Position numbers and translations under genes: made by a program. From the NCBI GenBank assembly GCA_020073385.1, contig JAIQFH010000026.1:1-64000 (forward strand): a stretch of DNA of 64,000 nucleotides, in the 5' to 3' direction. Origin of the DNA: Terriglobia bacterium. Its GTDB lineage: Bacteria > Acidobacteriota > Terriglobia > Terriglobales > Acidobacteriaceae. Of the stretch, positions 8,407 through 19,249 are shown piece by piece; the first letter of the stretch is position 1; each line of letters opens with the position of its first letter. The notes beneath the pieces are model-generated. The model did not search any database and was not told the DNA's origin. It saw only the letters and a list, made by a program, of their open reading frames with translations.

Positions 8407-9048
8407 ATGAGCGCTGCAACGGGAACTGACTGGACTCGCATACTGTCGGATCCAGATCTTGTACGGCAAGTTGGAAAGCTTCTGCAGGCTTATCGGGAAG
8501 CACCTGTCGAAAAACGGGAAGAAGCCTTATTGAACGCCATGCGCGAGATCAAGGCCGACGTTTCGAAATCTCGGCAGAAGACCAGCCAGCCCGTACAGGA
8601 AGCGCCTCGCCCGGTTCCTACGCCTAGTTCCTCCACCCCTCCGTTCGAGCCCGATCTTTTCAGCCCCAACTGGAGCAGCGATCGCCGGCGGCATCCCCGC
8701 ATCAAGTGCTTTGTCGCGGTGGAATTGCGCGTCGATGATTTACCCAACTCAATTTGGGGAAATCTTTCGAACACCAGTGCCGGAGGATGTCTGGTCGAAA
8801 CGGCCAGCCCGGTCAAGCCGGGCGCCAAGGTGGAGATCGGACTGTGGGTGCCGAATGGCAAGATCTGGGTTAAGGGCTTTGCCTTAACCGGGATCGTGAC
8901 CCGTAGTGCAGGCACAAACGGAGTGCGAGTCCGGTTTGAAGGCATGTCGTCCGGAGAACGCGACAGTTTACGGGAATTCCTCAAGTTCGTGCAGGAAATG
9001 ACGCGCGCCTCGCAGAGCGAAAGCAGCTACATCCAGCTCGTAAAGTAA
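8407..9048 (+). CDS. PilZ domain protein
   Basis: A 213-residue cytoplasmic protein. Residues 91-205 form a PilZ domain with the two c-di-GMP binding motifs: RRRHPR at 93-98 and NTSAGG at 122-127. It should therefore bind cyclic di-GMP. The N-terminal part holds a helical segment (about 20-50, with EAPVEKREEALLNAMRE) followed by a proline-rich linker; a very similar segment begins the zinc-ribbon protein at 28547. I start at ATG 8407, where the first helix begins, instead of an upstream in-frame codon that would run into the previous gene. What it controls is not shown; a type IV pilus operon lies about 22 kb away. Confidence 0.82.
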   Translation: MSAATGTDWTRILSDPDLVRQVGKLLQAYREAPVEKREEALLNAMREIKADVSKSRQKTSQPVQEAPRPVPTPSSSTPPFEPDLFSPNWSSDRRRHPRIKCFVAVELRVDDLPNSIWGNLSNTSAGGCLVETASPVKPGAKVEIGLWVPNGKIWVKGFALTGIVTRSAGTNGVRVRFEGMSSGERDSLREFLKFVQEMTRASQSESSYIQLVK

Positions 9049-9206
9049 GAGATCCCTCGATCGTCCCTCGGTTTTTCAACTGAGCGTCATCCATCCGTTC
9101 CAAGAAATTGATACACTTCTGCGTGTTGAACCCTTTCTCTGCATGGGATCTCTAATTGGGTAGCCAGTCGCTCGCGCCAACGAACAGACTGGAGGAACGG
9201 AGTCGC

Positions 9207-11288
9207 ATGGTTGCCACGGAACAGGTATTGGCGACAGGCCAGCAGCTAGACACGCTTTGCATTAATACAATCCGAACCCTCGCCATCGATGCAGTGCAGC
9301 AGGCGAATTCAGGGCACCCCGGCGCTCCCATGGCGCTGGCGCCGGTGGCTTATTGTTTGTGGCAGCAATTTCTGCGCTACGATCCGGCTGACCCCACATG
9401 GTTAAACCGAGATCGATTCGTGCTCTCCAACGGGCACGCTTCCATGTTGCTCTATGCCATGTTGCATCTGGCTGAAGTGCGGCAGGTGGATGATAAAGGA
9501 CACGTCACTAATGAGCTGTCGGTTCCGATGGAGGAGATCAAGCGCTTCCGTCAGTTGGGCAGCCGAACTCCCGGGCACCCCGAATCTCACATAACTTCCG
9601 GAGTCGAGACCACCACTGGGCCGCTTGGCCAGGGAGTGGGAAACAGCCTCGGCATGGCGATCGCGGGCAAGTGGCAGGCAGCGAATTTCAACCGTCCCGG
9701 TTTAGAGATTTTCGATTTCAACGTTTATGCGATGTGCTCGGACGGCGATCTGATGGAAGGGGTTGGCAGCGAGGCGGCTTCGCTGGCGGCGCATCTGAAG
9801 CTGTCGAACCTCTGCTGGATTTATGACAACAATCACATCACGCTGGACGGTCCGGCGAGTTGGTCATTCAGCGAGGACGTCGCGACTCGATTCATCGGAT
9901 ACGGCTGGAACGTCACGCGCGTGGGTGATGGCAACGACCTCGATATGCTGGCGCGCGCCTTCGAGGTTTTCCAGAAGACGACCGATCGACCGACGTTGAT
10001 CATCGTTGACACCCATATCGGCTACGGCTCTCCTCACAAGCAAGACACCAATGCTGCGCATGGAGAACCTCTGGGCGAGGAAGAAGTAAAACTGGTGAAG
10101 AGGTTTTATCACTGGCCGGAGGATGCGAAGTTTCTCGTGCCTGATGGAGTACGGGAGCACTTCCGCGAAGGCATTGGCATGCGTGGTGCCGAGTTGCATG
10201 GCAAGTGGTCAAAGACGTTTGCGGAGTACTCGCAGAAGTATCCGGAATTAGCGGAGCAGCTCAGTCTGATGCAGCACCACGAGTTGCCATCGGGATGGGA
10301 CAAGAATCTGCCTACATTTCCGGCGGATGCGAAGGGAATCGCAACGCGCGAAAGTTCCGGGAAGGTACTCAATGCTGTAGCCCAGAACATTCCCTGGATG
10401 ATCGGGGGATCGGCTGATCTGGCAACCTCGAACAAGACGACGCTGAAATTCCCAGGGACGGGGGATTTCGAGGCTGGAAGCTACGGCGGGCGCAATCTTC
10501 ACTTCGGAGTTCGCGAACACGCGATGGGCGCGAGCGTGAACGGGATGACGATTTCCGGCCTCCGGGCGTTCGGAGCGACATTCTTCAACTTCAGCGACTA
10601 CATGCGGGCGAGCATCCGGCTGGCAGCGCTGATGCAACTGCCGGCTCTTTTCATTTTCACGCATGACTCCATTGGAGTTGGCGAAGATGGGCCGACGCAT
10701 CAGCCGATCGAACAGCTGGCGTCCTTGCGGGCGATGCCGAATTTGATCGTTCTGCGTCCGGGCGACGCGAACGAAGTGACCGAGGCTTGGAGGATTATTG
10801 CGAAACAACAGCACTCTCCAGTGGCGCTGGTGCTGACGCGGCAGAACTTGCCTACGCTGGATCGGTCAAAATATGCGCCCGCTTCGGGAGTAGCGAAGGG
10901 TGCTTATATGCTCGCCGATGCTGAAGGTGGAAAGCCACAAGTCATTCTATTGGGAACGGGCAGCGAAGTGTCGCTGTGCATCGATGCGTACGAGAAACTC
11001 AAGGCAGATGGGATTAAGGCGCGCGTGGTCAGCATGCCATCGTGGGAGATCTTTGAGCGGCAGGACGCGGCTTACAAGGAGAGCGTGCTGCCATCCGATG
11101 TGACGGCGCGGGTTTCCGTCGAAATGGCCGCGACGTTCGGCTGGGAACGATACACGGGCAGCAAGGGGCGAAACATCGGCATGCGACGGTTCGGAGCTTC
11201 GGCGCCGTTAAAGGATCTGCTCAAGTACTTCGGTTTTACGGTCGACAAAGTGGTGGAAGAGGCGCGCGCCGCGATTGCCGACAAGTAG
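9207..11288 (+). CDS. tkt: Transketolase
   Basis: Moves two-carbon units between sugar phosphates in the non-oxidative pentose phosphate pathway, using thiamine diphosphate and Mg2+. At 693 residues it is full length. The N-terminal GHPGAP motif, the thiamine diphosphate motif starting at CSDGDLMEGVGSEAA and ending at YDNN, and the cofactor-activating Glu in FGVREHAMG are all present. GGAGG at 9191-9195 supports ATG 9207; the frame is open upstream but adds no domain. It is the first gene of a seven-gene plus-strand operon for glucose 6-phosphate metabolism. Confidence 0.95.
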   Translation: MVATEQVLATGQQLDTLCINTIRTLAIDAVQQANSGHPGAPMALAPVAYCLWQQFLRYDPADPTWLNRDRFVLSNGHASMLLYAMLHLAEVRQVDDKGHVTNELSVPMEEIKRFRQLGSRTPGHPESHITSGVETTTGPLGQGVGNSLGMAIAGKWQAANFNRPGLEIFDFNVYAMCSDGDLMEGVGSEAASLAAHLKLSNLCWIYDNNHITLDGPASWSFSEDVATRFIGYGWNVTRVGDGNDLDMLARAFEVFQKTTDRPTLIIVDTHIGYGSPHKQDTNAAHGEPLGEEEVKLVKRFYHWPEDAKFLVPDGVREHFREGIGMRGAELHGKWSKTFAEYSQKYPELAEQLSLMQHHELPSGWDKNLPTFPADAKGIATRESSGKVLNAVAQNIPWMIGGSADLATSNKTTLKFPGTGDFEAGSYGGRNLHFGVREHAMGASVNGMTISGLRAFGATFFNFSDYMRASIRLAALMQLPALFIFTHDSIGVGEDGPTHQPIEQLASLRAMPNLIVLRPGDANEVTEAWRIIAKQQHSPVALVLTRQNLPTLDRSKYAPASGVAKGAYMLADAEGGKPQVILLGTGSEVSLCIDAYEKLKADGIKARVVSMPSWEIFERQDAAYKESVLPSDVTARVSVEMAATFGWERYTGSKGRNIGMRRFGASAPLKDLLKYFGFTVDKVVEEARAAIADK

Positions 11289-11357
11289 TTAGTTCGTCAA
11301 GCATTCGGTTGCGTCGCTCGTCTGGGGATCGTCATCCAACAAGATATGGAGGCTGTC

Positions 11358-12515
11358 ATGCAACCCACTGGAGTTGTGGAAAGTTCAAAGGCCACAAAAA
11401 ATCTGCTAAAAGAGCTGCTCAAGTACGGGCAGTCCATGTGGCTTGATTACATTCGCCGGGATCTGTTCACCACCGGCAAGCTGAAAGCGATGATCGAGGA
11501 CGATGGCCTGCGGGGAATGACTTCGAATCCCGCCATCTTCGAGAAGGCCATCGCCGACAGTTCCTTGTATGACGATATCCTGCGCTCGCTGGCCTCTCAG
11601 AAAAACCTCTCGGCGACGGCGAAGTATGAGCAGATTGCGATTCGCGACATTCGCGATGCTGCGGACCAACTGCGCGGAGTGTACGAGGAAACGAATTTCC
11701 GCGACGGCTACGTCAGCCTGGAAGTGTCACCGTACCTGGCGCACAAGACACAGGAGACGATTGACGAAGCACGCCGGCTGTGGAAGACCGTGCAGCGCGA
11801 AAACGTCATGATCAAGATTCCGGGGACCGCCGAGGGGCTGCCAGCGATCCGGCAAGCGATCAGCGAAGGGATCAACATCAATGTGACGTTGCTGTTTGCT
11901 CAGGAAGTCTATGTAAAAGTCGCTGAGGCTTACGTCGCGGGAGTGGAAGAGTTAGCCGCGCGCGGTGGAAATCTGAAGAAAATGGCTGGGGTCGCAAGCT
12001 TCTTTATCAGCCGCATCGATACTCTGATTGATTCAATGCTGGACCAGAAGCTGAAAAGTACGTCGGACCCGAATCAGCAGGCGCTGCTAAAGAGCTTGCT
12101 GGGGAAGGTCGCAATTGCAAACGGAAAGCTGACGTACCAGCGCTATCAAAAAATCTTCAGCGGACCAAACTGGGAGAAACTCGCCGCCAAGGGTGCGCAG
12201 ACGCAGCGCGTGCTGTGGGCCAGTACGAGCACCAAGAATCCGAACTATCGGGACGTGATGTACGTGGAAGAACTGATTGGCCCAGACACCGTCGATACAA
12301 TACCACCGGCTACGATCGATGCATTTCGCGATCACGGGCGGGTTCGGCCGAGTCTCACCGAAGATATCCCGGGCGCGCAGAAGACCATGGACGACCTGGC
12401 CAAGGCCGGGATTTCCATGAAAGAAGTCACGGATAAGCTGACGGTCGATGGCGTGAAGTTGTTCTCGGACGCCTTCGACAAACTGCTGGCCGCTGTTGAG
12501 AAGAGCACCGCGTAA
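11358..12515 (+). CDS. tal: Transaldolase
   Basis: Moves a dihydroxyacetone unit between sugar phosphates, the partner reaction to transketolase. The 385-residue length matches the longer bacterial transaldolases found in actinobacteria, cyanobacteria and acidobacteria. MTSNPAIFEKAIADS and the Schiff-base Lys in VMIKIPGTAEG are clear. TGGAGG at 11347-11352 places the start at ATG 11358, not the ATG inside that site. Only 12 bases separate it from pgi. In many relatives transaldolase and glucose-6-phosphate isomerase are one fused protein; here there is a real stop and a new start. Confidence 0.93.
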   Translation: MQPTGVVESSKATKNLLKELLKYGQSMWLDYIRRDLFTTGKLKAMIEDDGLRGMTSNPAIFEKAIADSSLYDDILRSLASQKNLSATAKYEQIAIRDIRDAADQLRGVYEETNFRDGYVSLEVSPYLAHKTQETIDEARRLWKTVQRENVMIKIPGTAEGLPAIRQAISEGININVTLLFAQEVYVKVAEAYVAGVEELAARGGNLKKMAGVASFFISRIDTLIDSMLDQKLKSTSDPNQQALLKSLLGKVAIANGKLTYQRYQKIFSGPNWEKLAAKGAQTQRVLWASTSTKNPNYRDVMYVEELIGPDTVDTIPPATIDAFRDHGRVRPSLTEDIPGAQKTMDDLAKAGISMKEVTDKLTVDGVKLFSDAFDKLLAAVEKSTA

Positions 12516-12527
12516 AAAGGATAGATC

Positions 12528-14243
12528 GTGAGCCGACTGAAAACCTCCCTGCCCGAGACGCTGGCCGCCACCGTCAAGTCGACGATTGCCGACTGGCAGG
12601 CGGGCGGGAAAGTGAAGCGACTGTGGGATCGCGATGCGAGCCTATGGACCGGTGAAGACGAGTCGAAGTGGCTGGGATGGCTTGATATTGTCGACGAACA
12701 GGTAGCTCAGCACGACACTTTGCAGAAATTTGCAAAGGATGTACAAGCGCGCGGATTTCGGCACATCCTGCTTCTGGGGATGGGTGGCTCCAGCCTTTGT
12801 CCGGAAGTTCTGCGGATGACATTTGGGCGGATTCCGCACTTCCCGGAATTGCATGTGCTCGATTCGACTGACCCCGCGCAGGTGAAAGCTTTCGAACATC
12901 AGATCGACGTCACGAAAACACTCTTCATCGTTTCCAGCAAATCGGGGAGCACGCTCGAGCCGAATATCTTCAAACAGTACTTCTTTGAACGCGCCAAGCA
13001 GGTTGTCGGAGCGGACAAAGTTGGCAGTCACTTCGTGGCGATCACCGATCCGGGATCGAAGATGCAGCAGGTCGCCGAGGGCGATCACTTCCTTCACGTC
13101 TTCTTTGGGCGGCCGTCGATCGGTGGACGTTATTCGGCGCTATCGAACTTCGGCATGGTGCCCGCCGCAGCGATGGGACTGGACACCAAGAAGTTTCTCG
13201 AACGGGCTGCTGCGATGGAGCGAGCCTGTGGGACGAGTGTAAAGGTGGAGGAGAATCCCGGAGCCGTGCTGGGGATCATTCTCGGCTCGGCTGCAAATGC
13301 CCGGCGGGACAAAGTTACGATCATCACGTCTCCCAGCATTTCCGATCTGGGCGCATGGCTGGAACAGTTGATCGCGGAGTCCACAGGGAAAGTCGGCAAG
13401 GGAATTATTCCGGTCGATCGCGAGCATCTGGCTTCACCCGAGGTGTACGGCAACGATCGTGTCTTTGCTTACATTCGTTTGGAAAGCGAAGTTGATTCCG
13501 AGCAGGACGCGAAGGTTACGGCTCTAGAAAAAGCTGGGCATCCTGTGGTGCGAATCACGATGCCAGACACCTATGACCTTGGGGCGGAGTTCTTCCGCTG
13601 GGAGATCGCAACTGCCGTTGCCGGGGCGATCATCGGCATCAATACGTTCAACCAACCGGACGTAGAAGCCAGCAAAATCGCCACCCGGACGCTTACGTCG
13701 GAATATGAGAAAACGGGATCGCTGCCCCCGGAAAAGCCAATTCTCGAAGACGGCGGCGTGAGGTTATTTACGGACGAAAAGAACGCGTCGGCTCTGGCCG
13801 CAGCGGCAAGCGAGAAGTCTCTGGTCGGATATCTGAAGGCCCACTTCGGCCGAATTCATGCAGGTGACTATTTCGCAGTGCTTGGGTACATCCAGATGAA
13901 TGCCGAGCACGAGCAAAGTCTGCAAACGCTGCGCCATGCGGTTCGCGATGCGAAGCACGTCGCGACCTGTCTGGGCTTTGGGCCGCGATTCCTGCATTCG
14001 ACTGGGCAGGCTTACAAAGGCGGACCGAATTCGGGAGTGTTCCTGCAAATCACGTGTGACGACGCTGTCGAGTTGCCGGTTCCTGGCCAGAAGTACACGT
14101 TCGGCATCGTGAAGGCGGCGCAGGCCCGGGGGGACTTCCAGGTCCTGGCAGAGCGAGGAAGGCGCGCGCTTCGAGTGCATCTGGGAAAAGATCTCAAGAG
14201 CGGGCTTGCGACGCTGCAGTCCGCAGTGCGGAAAGCTCTCTAG
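12528..14243 (+). CDS. pgi: Glucose-6-phosphate isomerase
   Basis: Interconverts glucose 6-phosphate and fructose 6-phosphate. The 571 residues hold two SIS sugar-isomerase domains. [15 protein letters not shown] and [13 protein letters not shown] are the phosphate-binding segments. The start is GTG at 12528, preceded by AAAAGGATAG. The protein has the style of the isomerase half of transaldolase-isomerase fusions, and it follows tal at once. It links the pentose phosphate genes of this operon to glycolysis. Confidence 0.93.
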   Translation: MSRLKTSLPETLAATVKSTIADWQAGGKVKRLWDRDASLWTGEDESKWLGWLDIVDEQVAQHDTLQKFAKDVQARGFRHILLLGMGGSSLCPEVLRMTFGRIPHFPELHVLDSTDPAQVKAFEHQIDVTKTLFIVSSKSGSTLEPNIFKQYFFERAKQVVGADKVGSHFVAITDPGSKMQQVAEGDHFLHVFFGRPSIGGRYSALSNFGMVPAAAMGLDTKKFLERAAAMERACGTSVKVEENPGAVLGIILGSAANARRDKVTIITSPSISDLGAWLEQLIAESTGKVGKGIIPVDREHLASPEVYGNDRVFAYIRLESEVDSEQDAKVTALEKAGHPVVRITMPDTYDLGAEFFRWEIATAVAGAIIGINTFNQPDVEASKIATRTLTSEYEKTGSLPPEKPILEDGGVRLFTDEKNASALAAAASEKSLVGYLKAHFGRIHAGDYFAVLGYIQMNAEHEQSLQTLRHAVRDAKHVATCLGFGPRFLHSTGQAYKGGPNSGVFLQITCDDAVELPVPGQKYTFGIVKAAQARGDFQVLAERGRRALRVHLGKDLKSGLATLQSAVRKAL

Positions 14244-14262
14244 ATTTATGGAACCTTCGGCA

Positions 14263-14304
14263 GCGCGGGCGAGACGCCCGCGCGACAGCCGGCAAGATGC
14301 CGGC
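14263..14304. repeat. Twin hairpin repeat between pgi and gnd
   Basis: Two perfect hairpins in a row, each with an AGA loop: GCGCGGGCG-AGA-CGCCCGCGC (14263-14283) and GCCGGCA-AGA-TGCCGGC (14288-14304). There is no T-run, so this is not a normal intrinsic terminator. It resembles the REP-like elements scattered in acidobacterial genomes and lies inside the pentose phosphate operon, where it could affect mRNA stability. Confidence 0.75.
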
Positions 14305-14326
14305 GCTACCACTTAAGGAGCAAGAG

Positions 14327-15316
14327 ATGCAATTGGGAATGGTGGGACTCGGCCGTATGGGGGCGAACATGACCCGGCGGCTGATGCGCGGCGGGCATTC
14401 GCTGGTGGTTTCAGATCTCAGCCCCGACGCCGTGAAGCAACTCGGTAGCGAAGGCGCTACGGGTTCCGCATCGCTTGAAGACTTGGTCGCCAAGCTCAAG
14501 CCGCCGCGGGCGGTGTGGATCATGGTGCCGGCCGGTGGTCCGACTGAAGCGACCGTGCAAAAGCTCGCCCAGCACATGCAGGCTGGCGACGCAATCATTG
14601 ACGGCGGCAATTCCTATTTCAAGGATGATGTGCGCCGGGCGAAAGAACTCAAGGGCAAAGGCATCCATTACATCGACGTCGGGACCAGCGGCGGCGTGTG
14701 GGGCCTGGAACGCGGTTACTGCATGATGATTGGGGGGCCGGCAGAAGCGGTACAGAGACTCGATCCCATCTTCAAAACACTGGCGCCGGGTAAGGGTGAT
14801 ATTCCTCGTACTCCCGGACGCGAGAAACTCGGGGGCACCGCCGAAGATGGGTACATTCACTGCGGACCGTCGGGATCAGGACATTTTGTGAAGATGGTTC
14901 ACAACGGCATTGAGTATGGCCTCATGCAGGCTTATGCGGAAGGCTTCGACATCTTCAAGAATGCGAACAGCAAGGAGTTGCCGGAAGACATTCGTTTCGA
15001 TTTGAACTTGCCAGACATCGCGGAAGTGTGGCGGCGCGGCAGCGTGGTCAGTTCCTGGCTGCTTGATCTCACGGCAATGGCCCTGACCGAGAATCCGACG
15101 CTCGCCGAATACACAGGCTTCGTGCAGGATTCGGGCGAAGGCCGGTGGACAATTCAGGCGGCTGTCGACGAGGCCGTTCCCGCCGACGTGCTGACAGCGG
15201 CATTGTTTGTCCGCTTCCGCTCGCGCCAGGAACATACGTTCGCCGAGAAGATGTTGTCAGCGATGCGGCAGAAGTTTGGCGGGCACGTGGAAGCTGGCGG
15301 AAAAGGAAGTCACTAG
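14327..15316 (+). CDS. gnd: 6-phosphogluconate dehydrogenase, short type
   Basis: Oxidatively decarboxylates 6-phosphogluconate to ribulose 5-phosphate. At 329 residues it belongs to the short decarboxylating type; the classic enteric enzyme is near 470. [11 protein letters not shown] is the dinucleotide-binding loop, [10 protein letters not shown] and [16 protein letters not shown] are the substrate and catalytic segments. AAGGAG at 14315-14320 selects ATG 14327. Whether it uses NAD or NADP cannot be settled by eye. It lies between pgi and zwf in the operon. Confidence 0.92.
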   Translation: MQLGMVGLGRMGANMTRRLMRGGHSLVVSDLSPDAVKQLGSEGATGSASLEDLVAKLKPPRAVWIMVPAGGPTEATVQKLAQHMQAGDAIIDGGNSYFKDDVRRAKELKGKGIHYIDVGTSGGVWGLERGYCMMIGGPAEAVQRLDPIFKTLAPGKGDIPRTPGREKLGGTAEDGYIHCGPSGSGHFVKMVHNGIEYGLMQAYAEGFDIFKNANSKELPEDIRFDLNLPDIAEVWRRGSVVSSWLLDLTAMALTENPTLAEYTGFVQDSGEGRWTIQAAVDEAVPADVLTAALFVRFRSRQEHTFAEKMLSAMRQKFGGHVEAGGKGSH

Positions 15317-15417
15317 TTCGTCGGTGATTGCTCGCCGGAATTGCGAACGACAACGACCAGCGACTGTCCGAATCTTAAAACGCAGAGAGCGCTGAGAACG
15401 ACAAAGGGACTTATTCA

Positions 15418-16965
15418 ATGCCTCAATTAGCAGAACAGCCCAAAACGGCGCCGCCACCACCACGCATCGGTAAGCAAAGCGATCCGTGCGTCATGGTGAT
15501 CTTCGGTGCGGCCGGGGATCTGACCGGGCGCATGTTAATTCCGGCGCTTTATAACCTGGCTCGCGCCGGGCTGCTGTCGCGGGAATTCGCGGTCCTGGGT
15601 GTGGCACGCGCCCAGTATTCTGACGAAGACTTCCGGAAGAAAGTCTACGACGACATAAAGACATATTGCGGCGATTGTGTAGATGACGAACTATGGGGAT
15701 GGTTCTCGCAGCGTTTTTACTATCTTCAGGGAAATTTCGATGACGACAATCTGTACTCGCGTCTCAAAGACGCTTTGACCAAGATCGATCAGACCCACTC
15801 CGCCCATCAGAACTTTTTCTACTACCTGGCGGTCGCTCCGAATTTCTTTGGACCGATCGTGCAGAGGCTCGCCGCCGCTGGCCTGATGGATCAGAGTAAC
15901 AACCACTGGCGCCGCGTGGTCATCGAGAAGCCCTTCGGACACGATCTGGAATCGGCCAAGGCGCTCAATCAGGAATTATTGAAAGTCGCCGACGAAACAC
16001 AGATTTATCGCATCGATCACTATCTCGGCAAAGAAACCGTGCAGAACATCATGGCGTTTCGCTTCGCCAACGGAATTTTCGAGCCGGTCTGGAACCGGCG
16101 CTACATCGATCACGTGCAGATCTCCGTGGCTGAGACGGTTGGTGTGGAAGGACGCGGCAGCTATTTTGATCACGCGGGTACGTTGCGCGACATGGTGCCC
16201 AATCACATCATGCAACTCATCAGCTTAACGGCGATGGAGCCTCCCATTTCCTTCGATGCCAATGCGGTGCGCGATGAGCAGGCCAAAATTCTTCACGCCA
16301 TCCAGCCGATGAGCGACGAAGAAGTTCTGAGCCGCACGATTCGCGGGCAGTACGGCGACGGCACTGAAGATGGCAAGCGGGTTCCGGCGTATCGTGCCGA
16401 GCCCGATGTCCCCCCAGACTCGCGGACGGAAACGTTCGTTGCCATGAAGTTGTTGATCGACAATTGGCGTTGGGCCGATGTTCCCTTCTACCTGCGCACC
16501 GGAAAGCGGATGCCGGTGCGCAACACGCATATCGTGATACAGTTTCGGCGAGCACCTTTTGTACTGTTCCGTGACACGCCGGTCGAACATCTGATGCCGA
16601 ATCAGCTGGTGCTGCACATTCAACCCGAGGAAGGCATCTCTCTGCAGTTCGCCGCCAAAGTTCCCGGCCCGGTGATGCGCCTCGGCACGGTGGACATGAA
16701 CTTCGAATATCAGGAATACTTTGGAAAGCAGCCAAGCACAGGATACGAACGGCTGCTGCACGACTGCATGATCGGCGATCAAACGCTGTTTCAACGCGCG
16801 GACATGGTGGAGGCGGGCTGGTCGGTGGTGAATCCGGTGCTCGATCTCTGGAAAGCGCTCCCGCCGCGCAATTTCCCCAACTACGCTTCCGGCACCTGGG
16901 GACCGAAGGAGGCCGACGAACTCATCGAACGCGGCGGCCGCCGCTGGAGGAACTTCGAAAAATGA
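15418..16965 (+). CDS. zwf: Glucose-6-phosphate 1-dehydrogenase
   Basis: First, committed step of the oxidative pentose phosphate pathway, giving 6-phosphogluconolactone and NADPH. The 515-residue length is normal. [19 protein letters not shown] is the dinucleotide-binding start and [12 protein letters not shown] holds the active-site His and Lys. The stop overlaps the start of glk by 4 bases (ATGA), so the two are likely translated together. Confidence 0.95.
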   Translation: MPQLAEQPKTAPPPPRIGKQSDPCVMVIFGAAGDLTGRMLIPALYNLARAGLLSREFAVLGVARAQYSDEDFRKKVYDDIKTYCGDCVDDELWGWFSQRFYYLQGNFDDDNLYSRLKDALTKIDQTHSAHQNFFYYLAVAPNFFGPIVQRLAAAGLMDQSNNHWRRVVIEKPFGHDLESAKALNQELLKVADETQIYRIDHYLGKETVQNIMAFRFANGIFEPVWNRRYIDHVQISVAETVGVEGRGSYFDHAGTLRDMVPNHIMQLISLTAMEPPISFDANAVRDEQAKILHAIQPMSDEEVLSRTIRGQYGDGTEDGKRVPAYRAEPDVPPDSRTETFVAMKLLIDNWRWADVPFYLRTGKRMPVRNTHIVIQFRRAPFVLFRDTPVEHLMPNQLVLHIQPEEGISLQFAAKVPGPVMRLGTVDMNFEYQEYFGKQPSTGYERLLHDCMIGDQTLFQRADMVEAGWSVVNPVLDLWKALPPRNFPNYASGTWGPKEADELIERGGRRWRNFEK

Positions 16966-17948
16966 TTCTGGCCGGCGATATTGGTGGGACCAATGCCAGG
17001 CTGGCTTACTTCCAACCGCAGAATGGGCGCTTTCAGTTAGTCTCGGAACGCGTCTTTCCCAGTCGCGACCATCGGGGTCTTGGTGAGATCGTAACGCAGT
17101 TCCTGGACGAGTCGGGCACGCGACCGGAGGCGGCATGCTTTGGCATCGCAGGCCCGGTGCGCAATGGGCGGGTGGAAACGTCCAATCTTCCATGGGTGAT
17201 CGAGCAATCCGTACTTGCCAATCAGGTCCACCTTGCGGCAACGCTTCTGATCAATGATCTGGAAGCGATCGCGTGGGGGATGGGAGCCTTGGGGCCGGAA
17301 GATCTGGTCACTCTGAATCCGGGTGCAGGCTCGGTTGCGGGCAATCAGGCCGTAGTGGCACCGGGGACTGGGTTGGGAGAGGCAGGATTATTCTGGGATG
17401 GCAGCCGGCACCACGTTTTCGCCTGCGAAGGCGGACACACGGACTTTGCTCCCCAGGGGGATTTACAGATTGAATTGCTCCGCTTTCTGACGAAAAGAAT
17501 CGGACACGTGAGTTATGAGCGGATTCTCTCCGGCCCGGGTCTGGTGAACGTGTATGAGTTTCTGTGTGCCAGCGGGTGCGGAAAGGGTACGGCGGAACTT
17601 GCGGCTGCGATGACGTCTGGCGATCCCGCTGCTGCGATTTCGCGAGCTGCACTTGAGGGGAACGATCCGCTGGCAACGCAGGCACTTGACCTATGGATAT
17701 CTGTTTATGGTGCAGAGGCATCTAATCTCGCTCTGAAGATCATGTCGACCGGCGGCTTGTTCCTGGCGGGCGGCATTTCTCCGAAGATACTCCCCAGGCT
17801 CAAGGCGTCCATCTTTATCGAGGCCTTCCTCGACAAAGGAAGAATGCGCGCCCTGGTCGAGTCCATGCCGGTACACGTGGTCACCAATGAAAAAGTCGGA
17901 TTGTTAGGAGCGGCACGATGCGCGGCAGTTCGTGGTTTCCGAGGATGA
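16962..17948 (+). CDS. glk: Glucokinase
   Basis: Phosphorylates glucose with ATP. The 328-residue protein opens with [16 protein letters not shown], the phosphate-binding loop of the Glk family, and has [12 protein letters not shown] with the catalytic Asp and a [12 protein letters not shown] segment. It is the enteric-type glucokinase and lacks the Cys-rich zinc motif of ROK kinases. It overlaps zwf by 4 bases and pgl by up to 17. Its presence gives the operon its own entry step from free glucose. Confidence 0.92.
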   Translation: MILAGDIGGTNARLAYFQPQNGRFQLVSERVFPSRDHRGLGEIVTQFLDESGTRPEAACFGIAGPVRNGRVETSNLPWVIEQSVLANQVHLAATLLINDLEAIAWGMGALGPEDLVTLNPGAGSVAGNQAVVAPGTGLGEAGLFWDGSRHHVFACEGGHTDFAPQGDLQIELLRFLTKRIGHVSYERILSGPGLVNVYEFLCASGCGKGTAELAAAMTSGDPAAAISRAALEGNDPLATQALDLWISVYGAEASNLALKIMSTGGLFLAGGISPKILPRLKASIFIEAFLDKGRMRALVESMPVHVVTNEKVGLLGAARCAAVRGFRG

Positions 17949-18702
17949 TTTGAGTTCTTCCGCTGAGATTCGGGTTCTCACAACCCCGCAGGAATTGTTT
18001 GCCTCAGCCGCGGAAGAAGTTGTTCGTCTGGCCAATCAGGCGGTTGCCGAGCGCGGCCGGTTCACGATCGCACTAGCTGGTGGCTCAACGCCCAAGAGCC
18101 TCTACAATCTGCTGGCTACGAATGCACGCACGACCCTTCCCTGGGATCGAACGTACTTCTTCTGGGGCGATGAGAGGCACGTGCCTCCGGCCGATCCCGA
18201 CAGCAACTATCGCATGGCGGACGAAGCGATGCTGTCGAAAGTACCGGTGCCACCGGGGAATGTATTCCGAGTTCCGGCTGAGAATCCGGATGCCGCAGTT
18301 GCTGCGAAGGAGTACGAATCCACTCTGCGAAAGTTTTTCCAGCTGGAACCGGGGCAGCTTCCCAGGTTCGATCTGATTTTGCTCGGAATGGGACCCGACG
18401 GGCATACGGCATCGCTGTTTCCCGGCACTGCGGGCTTGCAGGAGAAATCCCGGTTGGTGATCGCGAACTGGGTGGAGAAGCTCAAGACTCACCGCCTGAC
18501 CTTCACACTTCCCGTGCTCAATGCTGCTCGATCCGTAGCTTTCCTGGTCAGCGGCACAGACAAAGCACCAGTGGTGCGGGCTGTGCTGGAAGAGACGGTG
18601 CCGGGCGAACAGCATCCTGCCAAATTGGTCCAGCCAACCGATGGCAAATTGATCTGGTTTCTGGATCGCGCTGCGGCTAGTGGGCTATCGCTGCAGAAGT
18701 GA
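17932..18702 (+). CDS. pgl: 6-phosphogluconolactonase
   Basis: Hydrolyses 6-phosphogluconolactone to 6-phosphogluconate, between zwf and gnd. It is a DevB/NagB-fold protein of about 256 residues. ALAGGSTPKSLYNLL, FFWGDERHVPP and LLGMGPDGHTASLFPG are the conserved segments. The start is uncertain: GTG 17932 lies inside glk with no ribosome site, while TTG 17950 follows GAGGA closely. Either leaves the domain whole. It is the last gene of the operon. Confidence 0.9.
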   Translation: MVSEDDLSSSAEIRVLTTPQELFASAAEEVVRLANQAVAERGRFTIALAGGSTPKSLYNLLATNARTTLPWDRTYFFWGDERHVPPADPDSNYRMADEAMLSKVPVPPGNVFRVPAENPDAAVAAKEYESTLRKFFQLEPGQLPRFDLILLGMGPDGHTASLFPGTAGLQEKSRLVIANWVEKLKTHRLTFTLPVLNAARSVAFLVSGTDKAPVVRAVLEETVPGEQHPAKLVQPTDGKLIWFLDRAAASGLSLQK

Positions 18703-18844
18703 ATGCCGCCAATCAAAACTGCTGAGACACGGAGGACACAGAAGCTATCGAGAAAAGGCTAACTTGGTGGCCTGTCCCGTCTAAAGGTACAGAATCGTAA
18801 GATGGTTCCCCTGCCTACTCAGCGTCCTCCGCGGTTTTGGTCGA

Positions 18845-19249
18845 CTATCCTCGCCAGTCGCAGATTTCCTTCAGGCCTTTGCCTCTGGCGTGCTCGAAGA
18901 GGCGGACTCGATGGCGGGAGTGCTCAAACTCATGGATGTCGGCCCAGACCTCGGCTTGCCATCCGGTGTCATGGGCGGCGGATTCCCCGCAGGTGGCGCA
19001 CCGAGTGTGAAGCGTAACCTGAGCGCTTTCCAGCATCTCAGAAACGGCTCCGGGCAGTTCGATGAAAATGCAGCGGACCTCCTCGATTTCCTCGTTCGCA
19101 CCCAGAATGTGCTCATAGCGCAGCAAGTAACCGAAACCGAGCTTCCGCGCCTCAACCTCCGCCTCGGCACGGGTATGGAAGGGGCCATACTCGGCTCGCA
19201 GCTGTTCGGTGGAGTCGCACGCCATCCAGAAGATTTCTTTGTAGGCCAT
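18845..19249 (-). CDS. Small conserved protein with putative metal site
   Basis: A 134-residue protein I do not recognise by function. It has no signal peptide or membrane segment. The second half holds TRCATCGES (C84, C87) and an unusual density of His (81, 93, 106, 110, 113, 120), which suggests a metal site, probably zinc. The N-terminal part (FHTRAEAEVEARKLGFGYLL) looks like a small alpha/beta fold. No close neighbour on its strand is an obvious partner; the mini-LuxR pair lies about 300 bases upstream on the same strand. The coding call rests on length, composition and a plausible protein. Confidence 0.65.
   Translation of the reverse strand: MAYKEIFWMACDSTEQLRAEYGPFHTRAEAEVEARKLGFGYLLRYEHILGANEEIEEVRCIFIELPGAVSEMLESAQVTLHTRCATCGESAAHDTGWQAEVWADIHEFEHSRHRVRLFEHARGKGLKEICDWRG

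Noticed and set aside
16225-17241. Open frame on minus across zwf and glk
   Set aside because: Crosses two well-supported genes and has no family features.
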